The notes beneath the pieces are model-generated. The model saw nothing but the letters and a program-made list of their open reading frames with translations. It was not told the origin of the DNA and searched no databases. Shown one piece after another: positions 45,193 through 54,004 of a DNA stretch of 64,000 nucleotides. The DNA is from Eubacterium sp. (GTDB lineage: Bacteria > Bacillota > Clostridia > Lachnospirales > Lachnospiraceae): assembly GCA_017619835.1 (NCBI GenBank), contig JAFZRN010000006.1, forward strand, positions 62,001 through 126,000, in the 5' to 3' direction. Each line of letters starts with the position of its first letter. Within the stretch, counting starts at the first letter, position 1. Made by a program: the position numbers and the translations under genes.

Positions 45193-45299
45193 TTTGCATA
45201 CTCTGTGATAAATCAATGTGCAAAAAATGCATACATACTTGTGCATGAATATGCAAAAGTTGCATATTTGTATTGACAAATATATGCAAAAGTTGCATA
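45184..45299 (+). promoter_or_regulatory. Four operator sites at exact 33-bp phase over the HTH-MNT promoter
   Basis: The half-site TTGCATA (ATGCATA in copy 2) begins at 45194, 45227, 45260 and 45293, each 33 bp apart. Copies 3 and 4 are perfect dyads TATGCAA-AAG-TTGCATA (45250-45266 and 45283-45299), copy 2 (45217-45233) matches 14 of 17, and copy 1 keeps mainly its right half. A promoter lies among them: TTGACA 45273-45278, 17 bp, CATACT 45296-45301. Site 4 covers spacer and -10. The layout predicts cooperative autorepression by the downstream HTH protein. Confidence 0.8.
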
Positions 45300-45325
45300 C
45301 TATCTTTAACAGGAGGTGCAATATC

Positions 45326-45793
45326 ATGACCTTAAAAGAATGCAGAAGTAAAGGGAATATGACTCAGGCAGAAGCCGCAAAGAAGCTTGGCATATCTTTG
45401 AGATCTTATATTTCTTATGAGAATGATGATAGTAAGATTGATACTATAAAATATAAATATTTTTTGAGTGAAATACAAAAGGAGACTCTTGTTGATGAAG
45501 ATCATGGACTTTTATCTATAGATTCTATCAAGAAAACCTGTAATGAGGTTTTACGGGAGTATAACATTTCCTTTTGTTATTTATTTGGTTCTTATGCAAA
45601 AGGTAATCCTAATGAAAGCAGTGATGTAGACCTGCTCGTCTCTGATGAAGTCAGTGGCTTAAAGTTTTATGGGATGGTTGAAGTCTTGCGGGAAAAACTA
45701 AATAAACGAGTTGATGTATTAGATTTAAAACAAGTAGTGAACAATAAAAAGCTGATAAAAGAAATACTTAAATATGGAGTCAGAGTTATATGA
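45326..45793 (+). CDS. XRE-type HTH fused to a MNT-family nucleotidyltransferase domain
   Basis: Protein of 155 aa. An N-terminal helix-turn-helix (about 1-40; MTQAEAAKKLGISLRSYISYE) is followed by a minimal nucleotidyltransferase domain (about 70-150). The signature GSX10DXD is complete (GSYAKG then SSDVDLLV). Proteins of this layout act as self-regulating antitoxins that AMPylate a HEPN RNase toxin, but no HEPN gene is adjacent. ATG 45326 is chosen because AGGAGG lies 9 bp before it and the predicted transcription start is at about 45308; upstream in-frame codons fall in the operator. Its stop overlaps the TagB-like gene by 4 bp, so it is coupled to wall-polymer synthesis. Confidence 0.88.
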   Translation: MTLKECRSKGNMTQAEAAKKLGISLRSYISYENDDSKIDTIKYKYFLSEIQKETLVDEDHGLLSIDSIKKTCNEVLREYNISFCYLFGSYAKGNPNESSDVDLLVSDEVSGLKFYGMVEVLREKLNKRVDVLDLKQVVNNKKLIKEILKYGVRVI

Positions 45794-47004
45794 GTAAACT
45801 TACAACTTACCTCGTACAGGGCAATTTGTTCAGGCACGGCTTCGACTTCTTCGACCGCCGTCTCAAGATCGACTCGGCCATCGGCTGGCTGACGCGAAAG
45901 CTGTACTATGGTAAGCCCAAGAAGATCGTGAACAACAGAATATTCGTGATGTCCTACGACAAGGACTTCTCCTGTAATCCCCGCTACATAGTCGAGGAAC
46001 TTATCAGGCAGAAGAAGGATGTCGAGATCATCTCGGTTTATGACAATGAATATACTTTTGCCGAGACCAGACGTCATTATCCGCCCGAGGTTAAGCTTGT
46101 GGAGTTCAGAACGAAGGCTATGTATGATGCGATGGCAACTTCCCGCATCTGGATAGATAATGCCCTCAACATGGTCTGGTACGGAATGCCAAAGCACGAA
46201 GGTCAGTACTATCTCAATACCTGGCACGGAAGCCTCGGAATCAAGCGCCTCGGCGGCAACCGCAAGTGGATGAACCGTGCCGCAAAGGCAAACAAGGTTA
46301 CAGATTACTGCATCACGAACAGTACATTTGAGGAAAATGTATTCAGAGAAACCTTCTGGAAAGACGTTCCTTTCCTTAAGTTCGGCCATGCCCGTAACGA
46401 TATCTTCTTCAATGAAGAGAGGATGAAGGAAAAGAGGAGGCTTGTCGAAAGATACTTCGATATAGATGGTGGAAATGAGAAGCTAATTGTTCTCTATGCG
46501 CCGACATTCAGAGAGAACTCCTCCAAGTACGTTCCGCTTGATTTTGAAAAGCTGAAAAACGTACTTGAGAAAAAATATAACAAGGAAGTCATCATCATAG
46601 TAAGAGCCCATAACAAGGACCGCGTGACCTGGGGCTTTAAGGAAAATGACTGGCTTAAGGACGGCTCCTTCTATGGAGACATGCAGGAGCTTCTGCCGGG
46701 AATCGACATCGGTATCTCGGATTATTCCAGCTGGGTATTCGACTACATGCTGACCAATAGACCGGTATTCCTCTATACTCCGGACCTTGAACTCTACGAT
46801 CAGGAGAGAGGCTTCTATTATCCGATAGATACGACCCCATTTCCAATCGCAAAAACTCAGGATGAACTTGAAGAGGCTTTTGAGGATTTCGATGAGGAGA
46901 CCTACAAAAAAGGAGTTAAAGCTTTCCTTGATGATAAGGGCTGCTATGAAGACGGCAGGGCATGCGAACGAATCGTAGAAGAAATAGAAAAACTGATAAA
47001 ATAA
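45790..47004 (+). CDS. TagB/TagF-family CDP-alditol phosphotransferase
   Basis: Protein of 404 aa that would transfer glycerol- or ribitol-phosphate to a lipid-linked glycan. Active-site features are LNTWHGSLGIKRLG, VLYAPTFRENS, IIVRAHNKD and GISDYSSWVFDYMLTNRP. The size suits a primase-like TagB or a short polymerase. It starts within the stop of the HTH-MNT gene (ATGA) and is followed 21 bp later by the SGNH protein. It returns to the GC-richer style of the teichoic-like genes, unlike the small gene before it. Confidence 0.9.
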   Translation: MSKLTTYLVQGNLFRHGFDFFDRRLKIDSAIGWLTRKLYYGKPKKIVNNRIFVMSYDKDFSCNPRYIVEELIRQKKDVEIISVYDNEYTFAETRRHYPPEVKLVEFRTKAMYDAMATSRIWIDNALNMVWYGMPKHEGQYYLNTWHGSLGIKRLGGNRKWMNRAAKANKVTDYCITNSTFEENVFRETFWKDVPFLKFGHARNDIFFNEERMKEKRRLVERYFDIDGGNEKLIVLYAPTFRENSSKYVPLDFEKLKNVLEKKYNKEVIIIVRAHNKDRVTWGFKENDWLKDGSFYGDMQELLPGIDIGISDYSSWVFDYMLTNRPVFLYTPDLELYDQERGFYYPIDTTPFPIAKTQDELEEAFEDFDEETYKKGVKAFLDDKGCYEDGRACERIVEEIEKLIK

Positions 47005-47025
47005 CAGATAGAATATAGACTAAGA

Positions 47026-49050
47026 ATGAGTAAAAAGATTATTAAGACAATTGCAAAGCTTCTAGTATTCGCCGTTATCTTTCTGGCTCTTTTCGTGTTC
47101 GCTAATATATTCTTCCGCCCGGTCTGGCTTGCGGAGGATTCTATCGGCGACGGCGAAGGAAGCCCGCGTGAAACCAGCGAAGTCGGAGAGGTTGCGGCTT
47201 ATGAAGCTACAAATGAGGACGCTACGGCCGGCTTCTACAAGGAGCCCGAAAACCGTATCGAGACTCTCTTTGTGGGTGCCAGCATGACCTCTGTCGGAAT
47301 AACTCCGATGGAGCTTTATGAGAATTATGGAATCTGTGCTTACAGTATTACCTCCGAGGCTCAGCCTGTACTTGCATCCTATTACTGGGTGAAGGAGGCC
47401 TACAGGCTCCATCCCGATACGCTTAAGACTGTCGTTTTCGACGTATCCATGATGCGCCGTGATGTAGGCAAGGGCTTCTATGAGAAGGCTCTTAACGGAA
47501 TGAAGTATTCTTCTGTTAAGCGTGAAGCAATCAAGGAAGCCAGTAACGGAATGGGCGCTGTTCTCGGTTACACATTTCCGCTTCTTACCTATCATTCAAG
47601 ATGGGCAGAGATCAAGAAGACTGATTTCCACAAGCTTCATTACGAACCGAGAAGCTATCTCAGAGGATATAACATGCGTACCCGCAGGATCTTTGATGAA
47701 GGCACCTACGAGGACATGCCTCTTTCCACAAGTGTTATTAATGAAAATGTCGAGGCTAGGGTTGACGTTCATGAAAAGGCAGAAAAGTACTTTAAGGAAA
47801 TGGTCAAGTTCTGCAACGAAAAGGGCATAAAGCTCATCATGTATAAGACTCCCGCTGTAGGTAACTGGGGCAATAAGGAGCATTTCTCGATTCAGGCTCT
47901 GGCTGACAGCGAGGGCGTGGAATATCTTGATTTTGTATTCGAACCGCTTATCGATGATATCGGTTATAATCCCGCAACTGACAGTGAGAACAGAAAGCAT
48001 AATAACTATTACGGCGCTTCAAAGCTTACGGACTGGTTCGGTAAGTATCTAACCGAAGAGTGCGGTGCGACAGATGTCCGCGGCAATGCCGATTACAGCT
48101 ATATGGACGACCAGCTCGCAGAATATAAGATAAAAGTTAAAAATGTCATCCGACTTAAGGAAGCTACAAATGTCGGAGATTATATATCCATCCTTTCCGA
48201 GGGCGGTAATCTTACCGCGCTTATCACAGTTAAGGGTAGTGCCGGAAGAAAGCTGAGTGATGACAGCCGAAGCAAGATAGCGAGGGCCGGATGTGCTAAA
48301 CTTTCAAAGCTTGATGACTATACGGCATACATCGGCGTGATTGAAGGTGGCAGCGTAAAATATGAGAAGAAACTCCCTGAAGAAGAGAGAGCGACCGGTG
48401 ACGGAATCGCTTATTCGGGACGTTTTCCGGGTGGAGTAAAGTATACTCTTACAAGCGGAAGCTCTAATAACGGTGATATATCATCAGTCAGATTCGATAA
48501 TGAGGACTACTCTCTCAACCAGAGAGGAATCAATATAATCGTTTATGATAACGATGCCGAGACTATAGTTGATGATACCTGTTTCGATACCTGGGAATCA
48601 GATGAAAGAGAACCTTTCGATACCGAGACTGCTCTTAATGCAGCACTTGAAGAAGGTAAAGAATATGAGGAGCTGAGCCCGGAGCTTCAAAAGCTCTATC
48701 TCTACAATGAGAGAGTGAAGAACTACCGTGAAGCAACTCATTTTAAGCTGGATGAGATCACAATGGACGAATACATTTCCCATTATAAAGATAGGGAGAA
48801 TATAACGATCTTCATATCAAGAAAAACCGAGGACGATGAAGAGCCGTATATAGCTGTGATAGATGATGGAGAGAAAGTTGTGGAAGAAAAAAATGTCCAC
48901 ATCGTGGGGCTTGGATATGATATAATAAGCGGAAGTGGTGTTTCAAATATCATTATCAATCAGAAGGATTACTCTCCTAACGAGAAAGGCGCCAATATTG
49001 TGGTGTATGACAAGAGATTCCAGCTGGTGGTAGACACCGCGTATTTTTGA
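47026..49050 (+). CDS. Membrane-anchored SGNH-like protein with two ILEI-type domains
   Basis: Protein of 674 aa. An N-terminal helix (about 7-27) anchors it outside the cell. An SGNH/DltD-like domain (about 80-360) opens with FVGASMTSVG (serine block) and has a histidine block near HNNYYGASKLT. Two domains follow with the ILEI (interleukin-like EMT inducer) pattern: YSLNQRGINIIVYD...DTCFDT (about 480-525) and YSPNEKGANIVVYD...DTAYF at the very end (about 640-674). ILEI domains bind sugars in other proteins. The protein may acylate, deacylate or bind the teichoic-like polymer. The SGNH activity is inferred from motifs only. Confidence 0.75.
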   Translation: MSKKIIKTIAKLLVFAVIFLALFVFANIFFRPVWLAEDSIGDGEGSPRETSEVGEVAAYEATNEDATAGFYKEPENRIETLFVGASMTSVGITPMELYENYGICAYSITSEAQPVLASYYWVKEAYRLHPDTLKTVVFDVSMMRRDVGKGFYEKALNGMKYSSVKREAIKEASNGMGAVLGYTFPLLTYHSRWAEIKKTDFHKLHYEPRSYLRGYNMRTRRIFDEGTYEDMPLSTSVINENVEARVDVHEKAEKYFKEMVKFCNEKGIKLIMYKTPAVGNWGNKEHFSIQALADSEGVEYLDFVFEPLIDDIGYNPATDSENRKHNNYYGASKLTDWFGKYLTEECGATDVRGNADYSYMDDQLAEYKIKVKNVIRLKEATNVGDYISILSEGGNLTALITVKGSAGRKLSDDSRSKIARAGCAKLSKLDDYTAYIGVIEGGSVKYEKKLPEEERATGDGIAYSGRFPGGVKYTLTSGSSNNGDISSVRFDNEDYSLNQRGINIIVYDNDAETIVDDTCFDTWESDEREPFDTETALNAALEEGKEYEELSPELQKLYLYNERVKNYREATHFKLDEITMDEYISHYKDRENITIFISRKTEDDEEPYIAVIDDGEKVVEEKNVHIVGLGYDIISGSGVSNIIINQKDYSPNEKGANIVVYDKRFQLVVDTAYF

Positions 49051-49077
49051 TGTAATAAAGTACAGGAGATAATCAGT

Positions 49078-50040
49078 ATGGCCAGAGTTCATATAATGAT
49101 GGCAACATATAATGGTGAGAAGTTCATTAAAGAACAGATCAATTCTATCTTGAAACAAACCTATACTGATTGGAAGCTTTTTATTAGTGATGATAATTCG
49201 GAAGATAACACTATTAGTATTATAGAGGATTTCTGCAAATCTGATCCTGACAGGATTGAAATTATCAGCACAGATAAAAAAGGCGGTGCTAAAAAGAATT
49301 TTATCTATCTTTTTGACAATTGTCCCCAAGCCGAATTATATATGTTTTCCGACCAGGATGATGTTTGGCTTCCGGAAAAGATAGAAAAAATGGTTAAAGA
49401 ATATGACAAACAAGGTAAAAGCAACAGTCTTATCTATTGTGATGCCAAGGTGGTTGACAGCAAACTGAATGTGATATCAAAAAGCTTTATAAAAGATATA
49501 CATTATTCAGAGAAAAATGAATTTATCCTTATGAATAATTACATCCCCGGATGTGTTATGATGATTGATGACAAAATGCGTTCTTTTATTGGTACTATTC
49601 CCAACAAAAGCTTTATGCATGACTGGTGGCTGGTACTCTATGCAACTTTTCTGGGAAATATAATACCTGTAAATGATGCCCTGCATTTATATAGACAGCA
49701 TGAATGGAATGCTATCGGGGCAAAAAAGAATAGTTCGTTTTATAAAAATATGACTGTTTTGAAGGAAAAGAACGATAATTCGTATAAAAAGGGGCTCAGA
49801 TCCAAATACGATCAGAATGTAAAAAGACTTAAAAAAAGAAAAAAACAAAACAGTGAATTCTTCAGACTGTATAAACAGGAGCTTCAAAAAGAGGATTCAA
49901 AGATATTCACAAGGTTCATTAAAATGTGCAATTCAAGGTACAGTCTGAAGTCCCTGATAGATTTTCTTAAGTATTTTAAAGTGAATAACACATTGGATAA
50001 TATGGTTTTTGCCAGTGTTATCTTTAAAGAGAAATTGTAG
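49078..50040 (+). CDS. GT2 glycosyltransferase, RgpB-like (paralogue A)
   Basis: Glycosyltransferase of 320 aa. The N-terminal GT-A fold has MMATYNGEKFIKEQINSILKQT, ISDDNSED and the metal-binding FSDQDDVWLP. The pattern is that of rhamnosyltransferases such as RgpB. It is closely related to the enzymes at 53997 and 54899, though its C-terminus (after about 220) is more lysine-rich. It opens the AT-rich second polysaccharide cluster. AGGAGAT precedes the ATG. Donor sugar is not certain; L-rhamnose is the best guess. Confidence 0.88.
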   Translation: MARVHIMMATYNGEKFIKEQINSILKQTYTDWKLFISDDNSEDNTISIIEDFCKSDPDRIEIISTDKKGGAKKNFIYLFDNCPQAELYMFSDQDDVWLPEKIEKMVKEYDKQGKSNSLIYCDAKVVDSKLNVISKSFIKDIHYSEKNEFILMNNYIPGCVMMIDDKMRSFIGTIPNKSFMHDWWLVLYATFLGNIIPVNDALHLYRQHEWNAIGAKKNSSFYKNMTVLKEKNDNSYKKGLRSKYDQNVKRLKKRKKQNSEFFRLYKQELQKEDSKIFTRFIKMCNSRYSLKSLIDFLKYFKVNNTLDNMVFASVIFKEKL

Positions 50041-50072
50041 AAGTATCATTTAGATAATAGTGATAGGATGTA

Positions 50073-52052
50073 ATGCTAAGTATGAGTGAATTAAAGAAAA
50101 CAATAACATCAGCAATAGCTTTGAGTGTTTTTCTGATTATTGCATTCATACTGGTTTATAATGTCCAGATTATCGGTATCCTTGATGATAATATTGTTCT
50201 GACATTAATGAACAAACACAAGGAAAACTTCAAAACAGAATTAAATGGGATAGATTCCGTTTATACTCAGGATTTTATTCTTGATCTTGAAGGAGTAAAG
50301 GAACTAAAGATCAGATGTAAAAGAAAGAAGGATGATGAGGAAGCATTTATCTCATTTACTTTAACTGATGCCGATACAGGTGAAGTATTAGCTGAAAAAG
50401 ACGGATATTCATCCGAGATCCTTAAGAAAAAGAATAGTTATATTCGTCTTCCTATAGAAGAAAGCAAAAGTGATTTTAGGGGAAGAAACCTCAGACTTAC
50501 TGTAGAACTCGAAGATGCAGTAGAAACAAGGGTGAGGATAGTCTCAAATAATAAAAATGGTATTGTATCTTCTGTTAATGGAGATTCAAATAATAAAACA
50601 AATATAATATATGGGGTTGAATATGGAAGCAAGCTTTGGCTCAGAGCTTTATATATAGCTGTAGTAATAATGCTTTCCTTCTTATTCATTCTTTGTTTTG
50701 TTTTATTCATTATAAGGAAATGTGATTTCGTAAAAGCTTATATTCCTCTTGCGTTCGCGATAGGGATAATTATGAGTTTGATATTCCTTCCGCATGGAAT
50801 CCCGGATGAACCGGGGCATATAGACACGGCATATATGTATTCTAACGTTATACTCGGTCGTGGCAAAACACCCAATGGCTTACTTGAAAAACGTCATTGT
50901 GATGTTGTACAGGACGATATGCTGGTAAATGGGTTGGAAAGTAATTCATATTATCAATTGAAACAACATTTATTTACCAGACCTAAGGATACTGATATTA
51001 TCTCTGTTAGCTTTGATTATACAGGTGGAATTGTTCCGGATATAGTATATATACCAATGGCTTTAGGAATAGCGATTGGACGATTGTTGGGATTATCCAC
51101 CTTCATGATCTACTTTTTGGGAAGACTACTGAATCTCTGTGTCTTTATTTTCATTACATATTTAGCAATCAAGATCATTCCCTGTGGAAAGAATCTGATG
51201 GCATTTATACTTTTACTTCCCATAAATATGCAGCAGGCGATGTCTGCGTCATATGACTGTGTATTAAATGCAGTTATCATCTTATTTATAGCATATGTAT
51301 TTATGGTATATAAAAGAGAAAAAATAAAGAAGAGAGATATAATAATCCTGGCTTTATCCGCTCTTGTTATCGCAATGAGTAAGGGTGGAGTATATATTCC
51401 GCTGTGCCTGCTTTTGATCGGACTTCCGTTTGGTTTTAAGAAGCATATGAATAGAAGAATACTTGTGATAGTTTTAGCTATTATTATTGTATTGATTGGC
51501 GTTCTGATCTATGCTGAATATCCGGTTCTGAAGAGCCTTTTGATTGATGGAACGGTACGAGGTGAAAGCAACCTATATACATTTGCTGATGTAACGGCAG
51601 ATCCATTAAATGTTATTTACCTTTACTGGAATACGATAAATAAAAAAGGCGCTTCTCTTATAATGGAATTATTGGGTGGAAAACTATCGTGGCTGGGAGT
51701 CAGAGCCAGCTGGATGTTCCTGATCCCATTTATAATCGGATTGCTTCTTCTGGCAAATGTTGAAGGAGAGAAAATTGATTTTGATAAAAAGAAGATTAGG
51801 TGTATAGTAATTACTTCTGTAATCGTATTCTTACTACTCTTTGCGTCAATGCTTGTAGGGTTTACTCAGATAGAAAGTGAATATATACAGGGGCTTCAAG
51901 GCAGATACTTCTTACCGATATTCCCGCTTTGTATGATGCTTTTGAAAACAGATATGATTAATGTGAAAAAGGAAAAAATAAGCAGTATAGCAATGTTTAT
52001 GATGATGTCTGAAATTATGATACTGCTGGAATCAATACCACAGGTGATTTGA
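50073..52052 (+). CDS. DUF2142-type polytopic membrane protein
   Basis: Protein of 659 aa. A first helix (about 12-35) and an external beta-domain (about 40-185) are followed by about ten helices. The DUF2142 hallmark PHGIPDEPGHIDTAYMYS lies after helix 3. Such proteins are found in surface-glycan clusters and are thought to be membrane glycosyltransferases of the GT-C type using polyprenyl-phosphate sugars; that would pair with the DPM1-like enzyme at 52912. The GT-C role is inference. ATG 50073 is used; ATG 50082 is also possible. Confidence 0.85.
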   Translation: MLSMSELKKTITSAIALSVFLIIAFILVYNVQIIGILDDNIVLTLMNKHKENFKTELNGIDSVYTQDFILDLEGVKELKIRCKRKKDDEEAFISFTLTDADTGEVLAEKDGYSSEILKKKNSYIRLPIEESKSDFRGRNLRLTVELEDAVETRVRIVSNNKNGIVSSVNGDSNNKTNIIYGVEYGSKLWLRALYIAVVIMLSFLFILCFVLFIIRKCDFVKAYIPLAFAIGIIMSLIFLPHGIPDEPGHIDTAYMYSNVILGRGKTPNGLLEKRHCDVVQDDMLVNGLESNSYYQLKQHLFTRPKDTDIISVSFDYTGGIVPDIVYIPMALGIAIGRLLGLSTFMIYFLGRLLNLCVFIFITYLAIKIIPCGKNLMAFILLLPINMQQAMSASYDCVLNAVIILFIAYVFMVYKREKIKKRDIIILALSALVIAMSKGGVYIPLCLLLIGLPFGFKKHMNRRILVIVLAIIIVLIGVLIYAEYPVLKSLLIDGTVRGESNLYTFADVTADPLNVIYLYWNTINKKGASLIMELLGGKLSWLGVRASWMFLIPFIIGLLLLANVEGEKIDFDKKKIRCIVITSVIVFLLLFASMLVGFTQIESEYIQGLQGRYFLPIFPLCMMLLKTDMINVKKEKISSIAMFMMMSEIMILLESIPQVI

Positions 52053-52055
52053 TAT

Positions 52056-52892
52056 ATGCAAAAAGATATACATACTTTTGTGATATGTGCATATGGTGAA
52101 AGTCCTTATATTCGTGAATGTATAGAATCAATAATGTCTCAAAGTGTTAAAAGTAGAGTGTTGCTTACTACATCTACTCCTAATGAATATTTAGAAGGAT
52201 TATGTATAGAATTTGGGATTGATTATCATATAAGGAACGCATCTCCATCCATTGGTGATGACTGGAATGAAGCATTCAGAATAGCCGAAACCGAATATGT
52301 AACAATTGCTCATCAGGATGATATATATGAACCGGAGTATACCAGAAAAATACTATCCGGTGCCACCGGAGCAAAAAAATATACCAATAAAGAGCCTGTC
52401 ATTATCTTCACGGACTATTATGAACTGGTAAATGGAGAAAAGAGATCAGGAGGCTTAAACCTGAACATAAAGAAAACACTTTTGTTTCCTTTAAGATCCA
52501 TTAGATTATCAGATAAAAAAACCATTAAAAGAGGTTCTTTGAGACTTGGAAACTCCATATGCTGCCCTTCGGTTACATATAATAAAACCTATATAGAAAA
52601 GTTAATGAGTGAAGATGGAAGAAGTGATATATTCAGCACTGATTATAAAAGCAATCTTGACTGGGATGCATGGGAATGGCTTTCATCAAAAGAAGGAGTC
52701 TTTGTATACATCCCCAAACTTCTTATAAGTCATAGAATTCACTCAAATAGTGAAACCTCGTCAGTAATTGAAGAGGGAAAGAGAACAAACGAAGATTTAG
52801 TGATGTTCAGCCGTTTTTGGCCCCGAGGAATTGCCGGTATTTTGACAAAAGTATACAGATTAAGCGAAAAATCTAATAATCGGGCCGACTAA
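52056..52892 (+). CDS. GT2 glycosyltransferase
   Basis: Protein of 278 aa with a GT-A fold start (HTFVICAYGESPYIRECIESIMSQS), followed by the core DWNEAFRIAETEYVTIAHQDDIY with the DD metal site. It differs from the RgpB-like paralogues and resembles short GT2 enzymes of O-antigen clusters. Spacing is 3 bp to DUF2142 and 19 bp to the next GT, so co-transcription is certain in outline. Donor and acceptor are unknown. Confidence 0.86.
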   Translation: MQKDIHTFVICAYGESPYIRECIESIMSQSVKSRVLLTTSTPNEYLEGLCIEFGIDYHIRNASPSIGDDWNEAFRIAETEYVTIAHQDDIYEPEYTRKILSGATGAKKYTNKEPVIIFTDYYELVNGEKRSGGLNLNIKKTLLFPLRSIRLSDKKTIKRGSLRLGNSICCPSVTYNKTYIEKLMSEDGRSDIFSTDYKSNLDWDAWEWLSSKEGVFVYIPKLLISHRIHSNSETSSVIEEGKRTNEDLVMFSRFWPRGIAGILTKVYRLSEKSNNRAD

Positions 52893-52911
52893 TATTTTCA
52901 GGAGAAAAAGT

Positions 52912-53625
52912 ATGAAGCTCCTAATGGTAATACCTGCATATAACGAAGAAGACAGTATAGTGCAGGTGGTTGAAAACATAATAGAAAAATATCCCGAGTA
53001 TGATTATATAGTTGTTAACGATGGCTCTACAGATCATACTTCCAGGAGATGTCATAAAAGAGGGTTTGAAATACTCGATCTGCCTGTAAATTTAGGCCTT
53101 GCCGGAGCATTTCAGGCCGGACTTAAGTATGCCTATAAAAACAATTATGATTGTGTGCTTCAGTTTGATGCGGATGGTCAGCATAAGCCGGAATATATAA
53201 AGGCTATGCTTGAAAAACTGGAATCGGGATATGATATTGTTATTGGTTCCAGATTTGTAGAGAAAAAGAAACCCAAAGATCTCAGAATGATCGGTGCCAG
53301 AATGCTTACTCTGGTTATTCTTATTACTACGGGAAAGAGAATAGCAGATCCTACATCAGGAATGAGAATGTTTAATAAGGCTATGATCAAGGAATTTGCC
53401 GTAAATATGAATTATGGTCCGGAACCGGATACAATATCATATTTATTAAAGCAGGGTGCAAGTATTGCCGAGGTTCAGGTTGAAATGGATGAAAGGATGG
53501 CCGGAAGCAGTTATCTTAATATAAGCCGTTCGGCCATGTATATGTTTAGAATGCTGATTTCAATTCTTCTTATTCAGTCTTTTAGAAAAAGAGATGAGAA
53601 ACATGTGATTATGAAGAGGAGGTAG
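52912..53625 (+). CDS. DPM1-like polyprenyl-phosphate glycosyltransferase (GT2)
   Basis: Protein of 237 aa. MVIPAYNEEDSIVQVVENI, VVNDGSTDHT, QFDADGQHKPEYI and the phrase GSRFVEKKKP are the hallmarks of dolichyl/undecaprenyl-phosphate mannose or glucose synthases. It lacks the C-terminal membrane helices some members have, and a separate DUF2304 membrane protein follows after 4 bp, a usual pairing. It would load a sugar on undecaprenyl phosphate for GT-C enzymes such as the DUF2142 protein. Confidence 0.9.
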   Translation: MKLLMVIPAYNEEDSIVQVVENIIEKYPEYDYIVVNDGSTDHTSRRCHKRGFEILDLPVNLGLAGAFQAGLKYAYKNNYDCVLQFDADGQHKPEYIKAMLEKLESGYDIVIGSRFVEKKKPKDLRMIGARMLTLVILITTGKRIADPTSGMRMFNKAMIKEFAVNMNYGPEPDTISYLLKQGASIAEVQVEMDERMAGSSYLNISRSAMYMFRMLISILLIQSFRKRDEKHVIMKRR

Positions 53626-53629
53626 AAGG

Positions 53630-54004
53630 ATGCCGATTATTCTAAGAGTATTGCTGATCGTTTTTTCTTTATTAGCTTTTTCTTACGTTATATTAAGAAT
53701 CAGACGTTCACAGATGCAGATTGAGTATTCAATTTTTTGGATTATTTTTTCATTACTTCTGATCATAATTGCTATTTTTCCTCAAATAATATATAAATGC
53801 AGCCAGCTGCTTCACATTATGTCAGCTGCCAACTTTGTATTTCTATTTATTATAACTGTTATGCTTATTAAAATCTTTATGATGACCATAGAACTATCTG
53901 CATTAGAGAATAAGGTCAAAGACCTGGTTCAACAGCTGGCGATAAACGAAAAGAAACAGAATGACAGTATTAGTGAAAAGATAGGACAAAACAATAATGC
54001 TTAA
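53630..54004 (+). CDS. DUF2304 small membrane protein
   Basis: Protein of 124 aa with three helices (about 3-21, 35-55, 65-88) and a charged coiled tail. MQIEYSIFWIIFSLLLIIIAIFPQ is typical of DUF2304, a family that accompanies DPM1-like GT2 genes and probably tethers or regulates them. It starts 4 bp after the GT and overlaps the next gene by 8 bp. Confidence 0.87.
   Translation: MPIILRVLLIVFSLLAFSYVILRIRRSQMQIEYSIFWIIFSLLLIIIAIFPQIIYKCSQLLHIMSAANFVFLFIITVMLIKIFMMTIELSALENKVKDLVQQLAINEKKQNDSISEKIGQNNNA

Noticed and set aside
45184..45325. 33-bp spaced repeats that could suggest a CRISPR array
   Set aside because: The conserved parts are short palindromes around a promoter, the intervening bases are partly conserved, and no cas genes are near. 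Operators fit better.
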